Positions 8,176 to 15,910 of a stretch of DNA of 64,000 nt are shown piece after piece. A program made the translations under genes and the position numbers. The DNA is taken from assembly GCF_965230735.1 (NCBI RefSeq), contig NZ_OZ246016.1, positions 1,612,001 through 1,676,000 of the forward strand, read 5' to 3'. Within the stretch, counting starts at the first letter, position 1; each line of letters opens with the position of its first letter. The notes under the pieces were generated by a model. That model worked only from the letters and a program-made list of their open reading frames with translations, was not told the DNA's origin and ran no database searches. This DNA comes from Motiliproteus sp965230735. GTDB taxonomy: Bacteria; Pseudomonadota; Gammaproteobacteria; Pseudomonadales; Balneatricaceae.

Positions 8176-8724
8176 ATGCTATTGGATACCCCGGTTTGCG
8201 ATTTCGGTTGGAAAGCGCCGGAATTCAGCCTTAAGGATGCGGATGGAAAACTTCATCGGATGAGCGATCATCTGACCGAGAAGGGGCTGCTGATCGCCTT
8301 TATCTGCAACCACTGCCCCTATGTACAGCGGATTGCCGAACGGTTGGCGGCCGATACCCGGCAACTGATGGACGAAGGCTTCGGGGTGCTGGCGGTGATG
8401 TCGAATGATTACCGTAGCCACCCGCTGGATGCGCCGGACAACATGAAACGCTTCGCCGCCGAGCAGGGTTTTGGCTTCCCCTATCTGGTCGACGAGGACC
8501 AATCGGTGGGGCGCGAGTACGGTGCGATCTGCACGCCGGACTTCTTCGGCTTCAACGGTAAGGGCGAGCTGCAATATCGGGGTCGATTGGATGACGCCAA
8601 GATGGGCGATAGCGCTGACCGGCAAGCCGAACTGCTCAGTGCGATGCGCCAGATCGCCAGCACCGGGCAGGGGCCGCAGATTCAGCATCCCAGCATGGGT
8701 TGCTCGATCAAGTGGCGGGATTAG
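8176..8724 (+). CDS. Thioredoxin-fold redoxin (AhpC/TSA-like)
   Basis: A 182-residue redoxin with the active-site segment FICNHCPYVQRIAERL; the CNHC pair occupies the position of the thioredoxin CxxC. The C-terminus has GRLDDAKMGDSADRQ followed by HPSMGCSIKW, the pattern of the thioredoxin-family peroxiredoxin-like proteins often annotated simply as redoxin. Likely a cytosolic thiol oxidoreductase. A ribosome site (AAGGAG) precedes the ATG. It is the last gene of the MDR-ABM-redoxin operon, and its stop codon overlaps the stop of the convergent GDCCVxC gene. Confidence 0.88.
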   Translation: MLLDTPVCDFGWKAPEFSLKDADGKLHRMSDHLTEKGLLIAFICNHCPYVQRIAERLAADTRQLMDEGFGVLAVMSNDYRSHPLDAPDNMKRFAAEQGFGFPYLVDEDQSVGREYGAICTPDFFGFNGKGELQYRGRLDDAKMGDSADRQAELLSAMRQIASTGQGPQIQHPSMGCSIKWRD

Positions 8725-8951
8725 CGCTTAGTAGTTTCGCTTGCGCAGCAGGGTTGCTGTTGTTGGATCGGCGGGCAGGGAACGTCGCCGTAAGAGCAGA
8801 ACACGCAGCAATCACCGAGCAAGGGTTTGAGCAGCGTCTCGCAATGGCTGCAGGCGTGGAAAAAGAGGCAGGCGTTGGTGGGCATGGTTAGCCGCTGACA
8901 GTGCCCGCAGCGCGGGCAGGTCAGGGTCGATTCCAAGATCAGTGTGGTCAC
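8721..8951 (-). CDS. GDCCVxC-domain Cys-rich small protein
   Basis: A 76-residue protein with two CxxC pairs (CPRCGHC, HACSHCE) and the hallmark GDCCVFCSYGDVPCPPIQ, the signature of GDCCVxC-domain proteins, a group that includes selenoprotein variants. Here all positions are Cys. Ten cysteines and one histidine cluster suggest zinc binding or a redox role; no function is established. It has no signal peptide and is convergent with the redoxin gene: TAA (8721-8723) on this strand and TAG (8722-8724) on the other overlap. Confidence 0.85.
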   Translation of the reverse strand: MTTLILESTLTCPRCGHCQRLTMPTNACLFFHACSHCETLLKPLLGDCCVFCSYGDVPCPPIQQQQPCCASETTKR

Positions 8952-9018
8952 CGGACACCTCCTTGGATAATCAAAGCGCCTGGGACCACAGGTCGCGCAG
9001 GCGCAGGGTTTTCATCCA

Positions 9019-10191
9019 TTACTGAAACAGGGCGGCGTACTGGCCGTAGCCCTCCTCTTCCAGCTTCTCTACCGGCACGAAGCGTAGTGCGGCGGAGTTG
9101 ATGCAGTAGCGCAGGCCGGTCGGCTCCGGACCATCCTTGAACACGTGACCCAGGTGCGAGTCACCGTGCTTGCTGCGCACTTCGGTGCGCGGTAGCAGCA
9201 GTTTGAAATCGCGCTTCTCAACGATGTAGGCGGACTCCAGCGGCTGGTAGAAGCTCGGCCAGCCGGTGCCGGACTTGTACTTGTGGGTCGAGGAGAACAG
9301 CGGCTCGCCACTGACGATGTCGACGTAGATGCCCGGCTGCTTATTATCCCAGTACTCGTTGTTGAACGGCTGCTCGGTGCCTTCGTGCTGGGTGACCTTG
9401 TACTGCAGTGAGGTCAGTTTCTGCTTGATTTCACTGTCGCTGGGTTTGCTGTAGCTTGCCTCGTTCATCATCTTCTTCCCGGTTTTTTCAGGTTGGGCTG
9501 ATTTCACCATTGCCGTCGGTTCAGGCGGCGGCAGCTTCAGATCCTTACCCCAGGTTTCTTCCAGATACTGGTCGCGGCCGGAACCGTGACGGTAGAAAGT
9601 GTAGCGGATCGGATTCCGGTCATAGTAGTTCTGGTGATAGCCCTCGGCCGGCCAGAAGGTTTCCAACGGCAACAGCTCGACGGTCAGCGGCTTATCGTAG
9701 CGACCACTTGCCGCCAGGGCCTGCTTGGACGCTTCGGCCTGCGCCTTCATCTCTTCGTTGGAGTAGAAGATAGCTGGACGATACTGGGGGCCTCGGTCAA
9801 CAAACTGGCCGCCGCTGTCGGTCGGATTGATATGGCGCCAGTAAACCTGCAGCAGGTAGTCGTAACTGACCTTGGTCGGATCGTAGTAGACGATCACCGC
9901 CTCAATGTGGCCGGTTTGTCCCGCTGAAACCTGACGATAGGTGGGGCGATCTTCTTCACCGCCGGTATAGCCCGACACGGCTTCGATCACGCCATTGACC
10001 TTTTCGAAGTCGGATTCGGTGCACCAGAAACAGCCCCCGGCAAATACCGCAGATTCGGTGCCTTCGGGCAATTCCGGAATCTCGTAGTTGTTGGCCGCGC
10101 GCATCGTGCTGGTGTAGGCCAGGCCGGCACCCAGAATCAGGGTCGCGAGAACGCCGGGAACACGGCCGGAAAAAATGGAAAGCAACTTCAT
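9019..10191 (-). CDS. msrAB: Exported bifunctional methionine sulfoxide reductase MsrA-MsrB
   Basis: A 390-residue fusion. Residues ~8-33 form a signal sequence or membrane anchor, so the enzyme is probably periplasmic. MsrA spans ~45-210 with GGCFWCTES (catalytic Cys54). A linker of ~30 residues (PPPEPTAMVKSAQPEKTGKK) precedes MsrB at ~245-385, with GTGWPSF, HLGHVF and RYCINSAAL (catalytic Cys363). The four zinc-binding cysteines of many MsrB proteins are absent (VDIVSGEPLF and RSKHGDSHLG replace the CxxC pairs), so this is the metal-free form. The protein repairs both Met-S-SO and Met-R-SO, here on envelope proteins. No thioredoxin-like DsbD partner is fused or adjacent. Confidence 0.95.
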   Translation of the reverse strand: MKLLSIFSGRVPGVLATLILGAGLAYTSTMRAANNYEIPELPEGTESAVFAGGCFWCTESDFEKVNGVIEAVSGYTGGEEDRPTYRQVSAGQTGHIEAVIVYYDPTKVSYDYLLQVYWRHINPTDSGGQFVDRGPQYRPAIFYSNEEMKAQAEASKQALAASGRYDKPLTVELLPLETFWPAEGYHQNYYDRNPIRYTFYRHGSGRDQYLEETWGKDLKLPPPEPTAMVKSAQPEKTGKKMMNEASYSKPSDSEIKQKLTSLQYKVTQHEGTEQPFNNEYWDNKQPGIYVDIVSGEPLFSSTHKYKSGTGWPSFYQPLESAYIVEKRDFKLLLPRTEVRSKHGDSHLGHVFKDGPEPTGLRYCINSAALRFVPVEKLEEEGYGQYAALFQ

Positions 10192-10343
10192 TGTTTAACC
10201 CCTGTGTCGATCGTTGTTATTAGCTATACGCACTAACTGGGGGATTAGATGCAAAAATGGCGGAAATATTTCACGCCGAAGCCTGATTTTTTGTTGCCAA
10301 CGCCGAACGGTGACAAGGATTGGCCTGTGAAGTCTGCTTGAGG

Positions 10344-10565
10344 TTAGAACACCATCGGCGTTGAGATCGACTGAATCAGCAGCTGCTCTGCATCTCTCAG
10401 TGCCGAGGCAGCATCCAATAATTGCTGCTCCGTCAGCGGCTGCCCGGCTTGAAATGCGCCAGGCTTGAGCATCCACAGCCAAGCTCCATCACGGCTAACC
10501 GTGGCCGCAGCGCCGGCCAACAACAGGCAGAGTGCAAAGGCGGATAGGGGGAGGCGCAGTGACAT
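10344..10565 (-). CDS. Small exported protein of unknown function
   Basis: A 73-residue product with a clear signal peptide (LRLPLSAFALCLLLAGAAA) and a mature part of about 50 residues, GAWLWMLKPGAFQAGQ... with no recognisable domain. A good ribosome site (TAGGAG, about seven bases before the ATG) supports the start. It lies alone between msrAB and a GNAT gene. Probably periplasmic; function unknown. Confidence 0.6.
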   Translation of the reverse strand: MSLRLPLSAFALCLLLAGAAATVSRDGAWLWMLKPGAFQAGQPLTEQQLLDAASALRDAEQLLIQSISTPMVF

Positions 10566-10696
10566 GATGTCTCCTAACTCGGTACTGACGATTGAAGAAC
10601 TTGTTCGATCAGATCTTCGCGATCCATGAGTGGAGGACTATAACGATCCGGGGTTAAAGGGGGGTAAGGGAAAGGTAAAGAAAGTGTAAAGATCGC

Positions 10697-11179
10697 TTAA
10701 TCGGCGAGCTTAATCAGGCTCTGTCGGGATGACCGCATACAGTAGTTTTGTAGCCGTTGGCCATCGCGAATCAGCTCTTGAGCCTCCACGATCTCAAAAC
10801 CATGATGCTCGAAAAACGGCAGTGCGACCTTGCTGGCGTCTACGCTCAGGCGCTTCAGCCCCTGTTGACGGGCAACTCGGCACAGGTGGATCAGCAACGC
10901 GGTGGCAATCCCCTGATGCTGGTGGTCCGGATGCACATACAAGCAGTCGATATACCCGGTTTCGCGCAACTCAATAAAACCAACGATCTGGTCGTTGGAG
11001 ACCGCCACGAAGGGTTGGCTGAGCTGCAAGCGCTCCCGCCACTTAGCGTAATCCGTCGGCGGCGCCCAGGCCTGTTTTTGTGCCGGCGTGTAGATCGCGT
11101 CATCGATGGCCTGGACCGAACGGTGAAACAGATCGGCGATCTCGTCACTGTCGGTGGATCGGAAGTTACGGATCTTCAT
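10697..11179 (-). CDS. GNAT family N-acetyltransferase
   Basis: A 160-residue GNAT domain protein, close in shape to the ElaA/YafP-type single-domain acetyltransferases: KIRNFRSTDSDEIADLFHRSV at the N-terminus, LYVHPDHQHQGIATALLIHL as the acetyl-CoA loop (Q-x-x-G-I-A), and LSVDASKVALPFFEHHGF as motif B. Substrate unknown. It starts 5 bp after the stop of the upstream membrane protein gene, so the two are probably cotranscribed. Confidence 0.88.
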   Translation of the reverse strand: MKIRNFRSTDSDEIADLFHRSVQAIDDAIYTPAQKQAWAPPTDYAKWRERLQLSQPFVAVSNDQIVGFIELRETGYIDCLYVHPDHQHQGIATALLIHLCRVARQQGLKRLSVDASKVALPFFEHHGFEIVEAQELIRDGQRLQNYCMRSSRQSLIKLAD

Positions 11180-11184
11180 AGGGT

Positions 11185-11526
11185 CTATTGCTCAAGCCAT
11201 CGAAACTGCGAATGACACTGCCGGATTGCCCTACCGGTCGCATCAAAGGCGCCGGAAATATCACACCAGAGGTCGGCGGTCATCACATAAGCCGGCTTGC
11301 TGTAATGGAACAACGTAGCCGCCATCAGCAAGCCGATTACCAGACTGATCGCGGCCAGAGAGGTGCGGACCACCCGGCTGTACTGGTGAGATCGCTTCGA
11401 TTCGAGCGCTTTCAGGATAAACAGTGGCAGGTAGGCCAGCAGTCCGACAAGACAGTAGCTGACAAAGATAACCCCCAGCAGCAGTAAAAAGATCGGAATA
11501 ATAACCACCAGAGAGAGTGCGAGCAT
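11185..11526 (-). CDS. Hypothetical membrane protein
   Basis: A 113-residue protein with two or three hydrophobic spans: residues ~2-40 (LALSLVVIIPIFLLLLGVIF, then a second stretch) and ~58-75. The C-terminal 40 residues are polar with two cysteines (DLWCDISGAFD..., IRQCHSQF). I recognise no family. It lies 5 bp upstream of the GNAT gene on the same strand. Part of the low-conservation patch around the IS3 element. Confidence 0.6.
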   Translation of the reverse strand: MLALSLVVIIPIFLLLLGVIFVSYCLVGLLAYLPLFILKALESKRSHQYSRVVRTSLAAISLVIGLLMAATLFHYSKPAYVMTADLWCDISGAFDATGRAIRQCHSQFRWLEQ

Positions 11527-11639
11527 ATGCCATCCCTATCCAGGTTTTGGGGGTTAACATTCTTGTACCAGCAAGGGGGCTTTTCTCGTAGCCTGATCAG
11601 GAAGCTGACTGGCTAGCCGAAATTGTTGGCTTGGTGTGT

Positions 11640-12101
11640 CTATAGCCATCTGCGAACTTCTCGCTTGTAAGCCAAGAAATCTGATCCAAATAATGAATCC
11701 AGCGCTTGTTCTTCTGGCTGAATCTGGAACCTGTTCATATACCAAACAAAGCCTAGGGTTAAGGCCAGAGCATAGAGATTAGCCAGAAAAAGTCCCCAAC
11801 CGATCAGTGCGAACAAAAAACCGACGTACATGGGGTTTCGTGTGTGTCGGTAGATGCCCGAGGTCACAAGCGCCGAAGCGGCATTCGGTGTTATAGGGTT
11901 AACCGTTGTCTTGGCCTTGTTGAAGCAGTAGACGCCGGATACAGAGAAACACGCTCCGATGGCGGTAAAGACCAACAAGGCAGTGATTCTGGCTGCCAGA
12001 GGGACCGCTATGCCGGGAGACAGCCAAGAGATCGCCCACATCAGCATGGCAAAGGTAATAACCAGCAATACCGGTGGGATTTTTAACTCAAGGCTAATCA
12101 T
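11640..12101 (-). CDS. Isoprenylcysteine carboxyl methyltransferase (ICMT)-like membrane protein
   Basis: A 153-residue protein with four membrane spans and the C-terminal ICMT/PEMT signature: GIYRHTRNPMYVGFLF followed by a helix, then EEQALDSLFGSDFLAYKREVRRW. In this family the RHPxY-like motif and the C-terminal Glu-Glu bind S-adenosylmethionine. Bacterial members methylate unknown small or lipid substrates. Base composition is lower in GC than neighbours. It is followed upstream by a truncated membrane-protein gene and the IS3 element. Confidence 0.85.
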   Translation of the reverse strand: MISLELKIPPVLLVITFAMLMWAISWLSPGIAVPLAARITALLVFTAIGACFSVSGVYCFNKAKTTVNPITPNAASALVTSGIYRHTRNPMYVGFLFALIGWGLFLANLYALALTLGFVWYMNRFQIQPEEQALDSLFGSDFLAYKREVRRWL

Positions 12102-12179
12102 CAGTGTTCTCTGTGCATGATGGGGTTACTCACATAGCGAGTCGCGATATAAGGCTATCAGCATCGGTGCCTGCATATG

Positions 12180-12292
12180 TCACCTGATCAGATGCCAGAC
12201 AAAGGCCGCAATAAAGAGGCCCCAACCTAAGGTTATAAAGGTCTTGGAAAAGGTTTGGTACTTCTTCTCATTGTCCCGTTGGTCGTAATGGT
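12180..12292 (-). pseudogene. 3' remnant of a membrane-protein gene cut by the IS3 element
   Basis: Reading toward lower coordinates from the IS edge, the frame encodes about 36 residues: HYDQRDNEKKYQTF, then a hydrophobic span KTFITLGWGLFIAAFVWHL, ending IR and TGA at 12180-12182. No start codon remains and the frame is interrupted at 12293 by the IS3 terminal repeat. The other side of the IS does not carry an obvious 5' part of the same gene. Family unknown; it looks like the end of a small inner-membrane protein. Confidence 0.6.
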
Positions 12293-12300
12293 TGTAGTGG

Positions 12301-13182
12301 TCAAGTAAAACTGGCCACGGATTTGTACGCATTCCAGTAGTTTTTCTCTGTCATATTCGGCGGCAACATATCGTTGTGTTGATGCGGCCGGACCTGGCTG
12401 TAATAGCCAATCAAGTAATCAGTAATCGACTGCTTGGCTTGAGCAAATGAGGTGTAGCCAGTTTCGGGTATCCACTCCGTTTTCAGGCTGCGGAAGAAGC
12501 GTTCCATTGGCGCGTTATCCCAACAGTTTCCTCTTCGACTCATGCTCTGCTGGATCTGGTAGCGCCATAGGTGCTGCCTGAACCGCAAGCTGGTGTATTG
12601 AACACCTTGGTCGCTGTGGAACATCAGATCCTTCGGCCTTCCTCTCGATTCATACGCCATCATCAACGCCTTACTTGTCAGCTTGCTATCAGCTTTTAGC
12701 GATAGCGCCCAGCCGACTGGCCTGCGGGCATAAAGATCCAGTACGACCGCTAGGTAAGCCCAACGCTCTCCAGTCCAGACATAGGTGATGTCGCCACACC
12801 AAACCTGGTTAGGTTTGCCGACCACGAACTGTCGATCTAGTGCGTTCGGGATTGCCACATGAAGCTTATCGGCTCGCTTATACGCATGTTTTGGCAGCTG
12901 GTTGCTCACGAGGCGTAACTCCTTCATCAGCTTGCTTGCAACATAACGGCTGAGTGCCACGCCTCGCTGAGTGACGATGCTGGCCACTGTTCTTGCTCCG
13001 GCAGACCCTCCGCTCAACTGATGGGCGGCTCGCACCATCAGTTTAAGCTTGCGACGATAAGGGTTATCGCTTCGAGGCTGGCTGCGCCAGTACTTGTAAC
13101 TGCTGCGCTGAATATCGAAGATCTGGCACAGCTGTTTGATCGGATAGCTCTCTTGAAGACGCTGAATTATCGAATATTTTTC
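12301..13182 (-). CDS. IS3-family transposase OrfB (DDE catalytic subunit)
   Basis: The catalytic part of the transposase. The frame opens where orfA ends, reading KYSIIQRLQESYPIKQLC, then IQRSSYKYWRSQP (HTH_21-like), then an rve integrase core with the DDE triad at CGDITYVW, FHSDQGVQYTS and NAPMERFFRSLK; it ends ...SVASFT. The first internal ATG (13038) would lose the N-terminal 50 residues, so OrfB is most likely made as an OrfAB fusion by -1 frameshifting at the A5 run near 13177-13181. The start given is the frameshift region, not an initiation codon. Confidence 0.88.
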   Translation of the reverse strand, partial: EKYSIIQRLQESYPIKQLCQIFDIQRSSYKYWRSQPRSDNPYRRKLKLMVRAAHQLSGGSAGARTVASIVTQRGVALSRYVASKLMKELRLVSNQLPKHAYKRADKLHVAIPNALDRQFVVGKPNQVWCGDITYVWTGERWAYLAVVLDLYARRPVGWALSLKADSKLTSKALMMAYESRGRPKDLMFHSDQGVQYTSLRFRQHLWRYQIQQSMSRRGNCWDNAPMERFFRSLKTEWIPETGYTSFAQAKQSITDYLIGYYSQVRPHQHNDMLPPNMTEKNYWNAYKSVASFT

Positions 13183-13478
13183 AGCTCGTCTGACATCAAG
13201 AGAGCCAATCCCTTTTTTAGAATCTCTTTCTCCGTCTCTGCGCGTTTGAGCTGTCTCTCTAGCTCCCTTATACGACGCTGCTCCGGGGTCATCGGCGCGG
13301 CTTTCGGACTGTCCCCGCTACGCTCCTGTTTGAGTTGACGTACCCACTTCTCCATTGAGGAGCGACTGACGTTCATCGCCTCACAAGCTTCGCGGATGGT
13401 GTAGCCGTGGTCGATAACCAGTTGAGCTGATTCGAGACGGAATTCGGGGCTGAAGTTAGGTCGAGATTTTCGGGTCAT
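13167..13478 (-). CDS. IS3-family transposase OrfA (helix-turn-helix)
   Basis: A 103-residue OrfA: FSPEFRLESAQLVIDHGYTI, then REACEAMNVSRSSMEKWVRQ forms the helix-turn-helix (HTH_Tnp_1), followed by a leucine-zipper-like RIRELERQLKRAETEKEILKK that mediates multimerisation. It overlaps the orfB frame by about 16 bases. It binds the terminal repeats and, fused to OrfB by frameshift, forms the transposase. Confidence 0.9.
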   Translation of the reverse strand: MTRKSRPNFSPEFRLESAQLVIDHGYTIREACEAMNVSRSSMEKWVRQLKQERSGDSPKAAPMTPEQRRIRELERQLKRAETEKEILKKGLALLMSDELKNIR

Positions 13479-13613
13479 TGGATCACCTGTTGTTGAAGAG
13501 GTGATGCTATCACCTCTATTCAGGTGGCCAAATTCACTATGCCACTACAAAGATCAGGTCGTTCTTCCTTGAGTAGAGGCATAGGTATCTCTTAAAAATC
13601 TAACAGTCAGGTT

Positions 13614-13632
13614 ATGAGGACGGCGTCCTCAT
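13614..13632. repeat. Perfect 9-bp dyad
   Basis: ATGAGGACG (13614-13622), a single G, then CGTCCTCAT (13624-13632): a perfect dyad of the size of an operator. No gene starts close by on the right, and the IS lies 65 bp to the left, so if it was an operator its gene has probably been lost. Confidence 0.4.
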
Positions 13633-13888
13633 GATAATTATTAGCGGGATGTCCAGTTATCATCTAAGTATGCTAATAGTGCTCCGTCTATCCCTTTGTT
13701 TAACAGTGGTTTTTCTAGAATAGGCTGATTTCTGTCGCAGGAAAGGTGGACGGATTGAAGGAGTAAGGTGAATCCTAGCGAGGGGGGGCGTAAATCGCGG
13801 TCGAGGTTTCCTTGCATATCCTTATCTCCCTACTGCAGTCCTTTGCTAAGCGGTTGGGCTAAGGCAGCCCGACAATCGCTCTGGGTAG

Positions 13889-13911
13889 CGTTGAGTGTTT
13901 CATACTCAACG
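13889..13911 (-). terminator. Hairpin after the EF-hand-like gene
   Basis: Arms CGTTGAGT (13889-13896) and ACTCAACG (13904-13911) with a 7-base loop lie 22 bp beyond the stop of the minus-strand gene at 13933. There is no T-run after it, so intrinsic termination would be weak. Confidence 0.4.
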
Positions 13912-13932
13912 GCCAAAGAAAACCATGAGTTA

Positions 13933-15075
13933 TCAGGTCACTAGGTCGATCTGCTGTAGGGTGCCGGCTTGGCCGTTCTCGGAGAGATAAACCCCGGTGG
14001 CGCGGATTTTCCCTTGCAGTTCATTACTGCTGTTTTTCAGCTCGAACGGGGTGTCGGTGGCACCCAGATAGAGGGCGCCGACCTGCAGTTCGTTGAGGCT
14101 GAGCAGTTGCTCGTCGCCGTTGTCCTGTTTGATCCAGACCCGAAGTTGGTCGTAGACGTCGTCGGCTTCGTCGATCCAGCCGTTGTTGTCGTCGTCATAG
14201 GCGGCCAGATCGGCAAAGCCGTTGCCGCTGAGGGCGCCGAACAGTTCGCGGCCGTCGTTGATGATGCCGTCGCCGTTCTTATCCAGCGCCAGCATGCCGC
14301 TATGGCTGGCCAGTTGATGGATCTCGTCGAGCTGGCCGTCGGCGTCGATATCGAACTCAAACGTGTCGGCACGCAGCTCGGCGGCCTGGGCATCGAGGTT
14401 GATGACCAGCGGGTCCTTCAGCTTGGCGCCGGATTCGATCAGGACCCGGTCGTGCTCGATATATTCGCGCGACATGTTCAGATCCAGGGCGAAGTCGATC
14501 TCACGACCATCGCTGGTGCGGACCTTCCCCTCGGCCTGAAACTCGGTCTGTTCCGATTCGATGTAGGTGCGCTCGTATTCGTAGCGCATCCCGGCCTGAG
14601 GCAGAGTGTCGACGCCGGTCTCGGCGCCAGCACTGACGTCGGCGGCGGCTTGGTTCGGGTCGGTATTCAGGTCCGGCTGGCTCAGGTTGATCTCGCGGCC
14701 GGTCAGTTGTTCCAGCAGCGCTTTAATTAGCTTCAGACGCGGCGACAGTTCAGGTTTGTAGGGTTCGTCCTGATCAGTTTCGATGTTCGCTGTCGGAGAC
14801 GAAAGCAGCGGGATCGGCACGTTAGCCTGAGTCTCATCCGGGGCCAGGGTGCCCAGTTCGGCCGGCAACTGCTGACCGGGGCGGTTATTAGCCGTCGCCT
14901 GCTGCTGGCTCATCTCCAGTGACAGCCGCCGTCGGCTTTCACTGCTCAACTCGACCGAGCGGGTGATCTGTCCGTCTTCGTCGACCTGAAACAGACGCAG
15001 GGATTCGCGTTCATGCAGTTGTTGATCGGCACGGTGCTCGGCCTGGAGGTTGACCTGGCTGGATTCGATACGCAT
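13933..15075 (-). CDS. EF-hand-like calcium-binding protein of unknown function
   Basis: A 380-residue protein without signal peptide. Residues ~1-200 are polar, low-complexity and rich in Gln/Glu. Residues ~240-310 carry three acidic loops of EF-hand/dockerin type: DIDADGQLDEI, DKNGDGIINDGRELFG and DDDNNGWIDEADDVYD. The C-terminal ~70 residues (LSLNELQVGALYLGATDTPF...LSENGQAGTLQQIDLV) match the region that follows such loops in many proteobacterial hemolysin-type or VCBS-associated proteins. Calcium binding is a fair inference; the role is unknown. A STAS-like gene lies just upstream on the same strand. Confidence 0.75.
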   Translation of the reverse strand: MRIESSQVNLQAEHRADQQLHERESLRLFQVDEDGQITRSVELSSESRRRLSLEMSQQQATANNRPGQQLPAELGTLAPDETQANVPIPLLSSPTANIETDQDEPYKPELSPRLKLIKALLEQLTGREINLSQPDLNTDPNQAAADVSAGAETGVDTLPQAGMRYEYERTYIESEQTEFQAEGKVRTSDGREIDFALDLNMSREYIEHDRVLIESGAKLKDPLVINLDAQAAELRADTFEFDIDADGQLDEIHQLASHSGMLALDKNGDGIINDGRELFGALSGNGFADLAAYDDDNNGWIDEADDVYDQLRVWIKQDNGDEQLLSLNELQVGALYLGATDTPFELKNSSNELQGKIRATGVYLSENGQAGTLQQIDLVT

Positions 15076-15133
15076 CAGTGACTCGCTTGGGCACTTTCCG
15101 ACAGGCCCGGTTTTTCATAAGGGGTAAGGTTTT

Positions 15134-15559
15134 TTAGCGGCAGGAATCGAGCAGACTTGAGGGACGTGAGCGGGTTGGCAGCTCTTCATTTTCAAGCCAT
15201 TGATTTAATTGATCCCAATTGCGGAAGGCTTCGATGGGGGCACCGATACGGGTGGTTCTGGCCTGCTGGGTGTACATCCGCAACATGCCGTAGATAAAGG
15301 GATGATTGCCGATAAATAGAGTCGGAGCGCTGGGGCGGTGCGGACTGCACTGACGGGCCGCCAGCATGATCTGCTCTAGATCGGCGGTGTCGATCAATCG
15401 CAGATCGGCATCGCACAGATCCCAGATCACCAGTTGGCAACCGCTCTGCTGGTAGTGGTGGCGGATGGTGGTGACGAAATCCCCGGCCTGAGCCGGACCG
15501 CTGACCAAGATCGTCAGGGTCTGGTCGTGCGAGTCAAAGTAGCTGCTGATCTCTGCCAT
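15134..15559 (-). CDS. STAS/SpoIIAA-like protein of unknown function
   Basis: A 141-residue soluble protein beginning MAEISSYFDSHDQTLTILVS. The pattern ILVSGPAQAGDFVTTIRHHY, VIWDLCDADLRLIDTADLEQI and TLFIGNHPFIYGMLRMYTQQ resembles STAS/SpoIIAA-like domains that act as switch or scaffold modules. A longer frame starts near 15805 but its first 82 residues are not protein-like, so the ATG at 15559 is chosen. It lies 58 bp upstream of the EF-hand-like gene on the same strand. Function unknown. Confidence 0.65.
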   Translation of the reverse strand: MAEISSYFDSHDQTLTILVSGPAQAGDFVTTIRHHYQQSGCQLVIWDLCDADLRLIDTADLEQIMLAARQCSPHRPSAPTLFIGNHPFIYGMLRMYTQQARTTRIGAPIEAFRNWDQLNQWLENEELPTRSRPSSLLDSCR

Positions 15560-15878
15560 GGCGAACTGCGCCCAACAAGGTGATATCCCGATGCTGATGT
15601 TCCGAAATAGCGGGCCGGAACGGCAATAACGCTGATTAGAGTATGGTTTTGGGGTGCTAACGGCGCAAGGATGCAGACTGATATCGATCAATATCGGGTG
15701 AATCAATATTGGTGAACTGTGCGGTAAAAAGCGCCTGATCGGTACCGAAATCGGTCGATCTGTAAAGTAATTGTCAAAAATATTTAACTTGTTTGTTCCG
15801 CGCAAATGCCCTGACAGCGGGGGCTATGCGTTTCCTGTATCAGCGCCCTTTAACATTTCGATTGTGGGGTCATAGCCG

Positions 15879-15905
15879 TTGACCTAGGCTCTGATTCGGT
15901 ATTTT
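15879..15905 (+). promoter_or_regulatory. Candidate promoter of the dpp operon
   Basis: TTGACC (15879-15884) and TATTTT (15900-15905) resemble sigma-70 -35 and -10 boxes but the spacing is only 15 bases, so this is tentative. The transcript would start roughly 80 bases before the substrate-binding-protein ATG. Confidence 0.3.
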
Positions 15906-15910
15906 CAACA

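Larger units (their letters stand above)
12293..13549 (-). mobile_element. Complete IS3-family insertion sequence (1257 bp)
   Basis: Both ends start TGTAGTGG when read inward and continue as imperfect inverted repeats (left TGTAGTGGTCAAGTAAAACT, right TGTAGTGGCATAGTGAATTT, both followed by GGCCAC). Two overlapping frames, orfA and orfB, fill the element, as in all IS3-family members. Ends TG...CA fit the family. No target duplication is seen: the bases outside are GGT on the left and AAG on the right, so an adjacent deletion or recombination after insertion is likely. Both transposase frames appear intact. Confidence 0.88.
13550..13932. other. Gene-free interval beside the IS3 element
   Basis: No convincing gene on either strand. 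A 19-base perfect palindrome and a terminator-like hairpin are listed separately. Just outside the IS (13601-13550, minus strand) there is an ATG with a weak ribosome site opening MPLLKEERPDL and running into the IS; it could be a disrupted 5' end but is too short to call. Composition is more AT-rich than the flanking genes, consistent with accessory DNA. Confidence 0.5.

Noticed and set aside
13550..13600. A 5' gene fragment MPLLKEERPDL running into the IS element
   Set aside because: Only eleven codons outside the IS and no evidence that it joins the truncated gene on the other side; not enough to call a gene.
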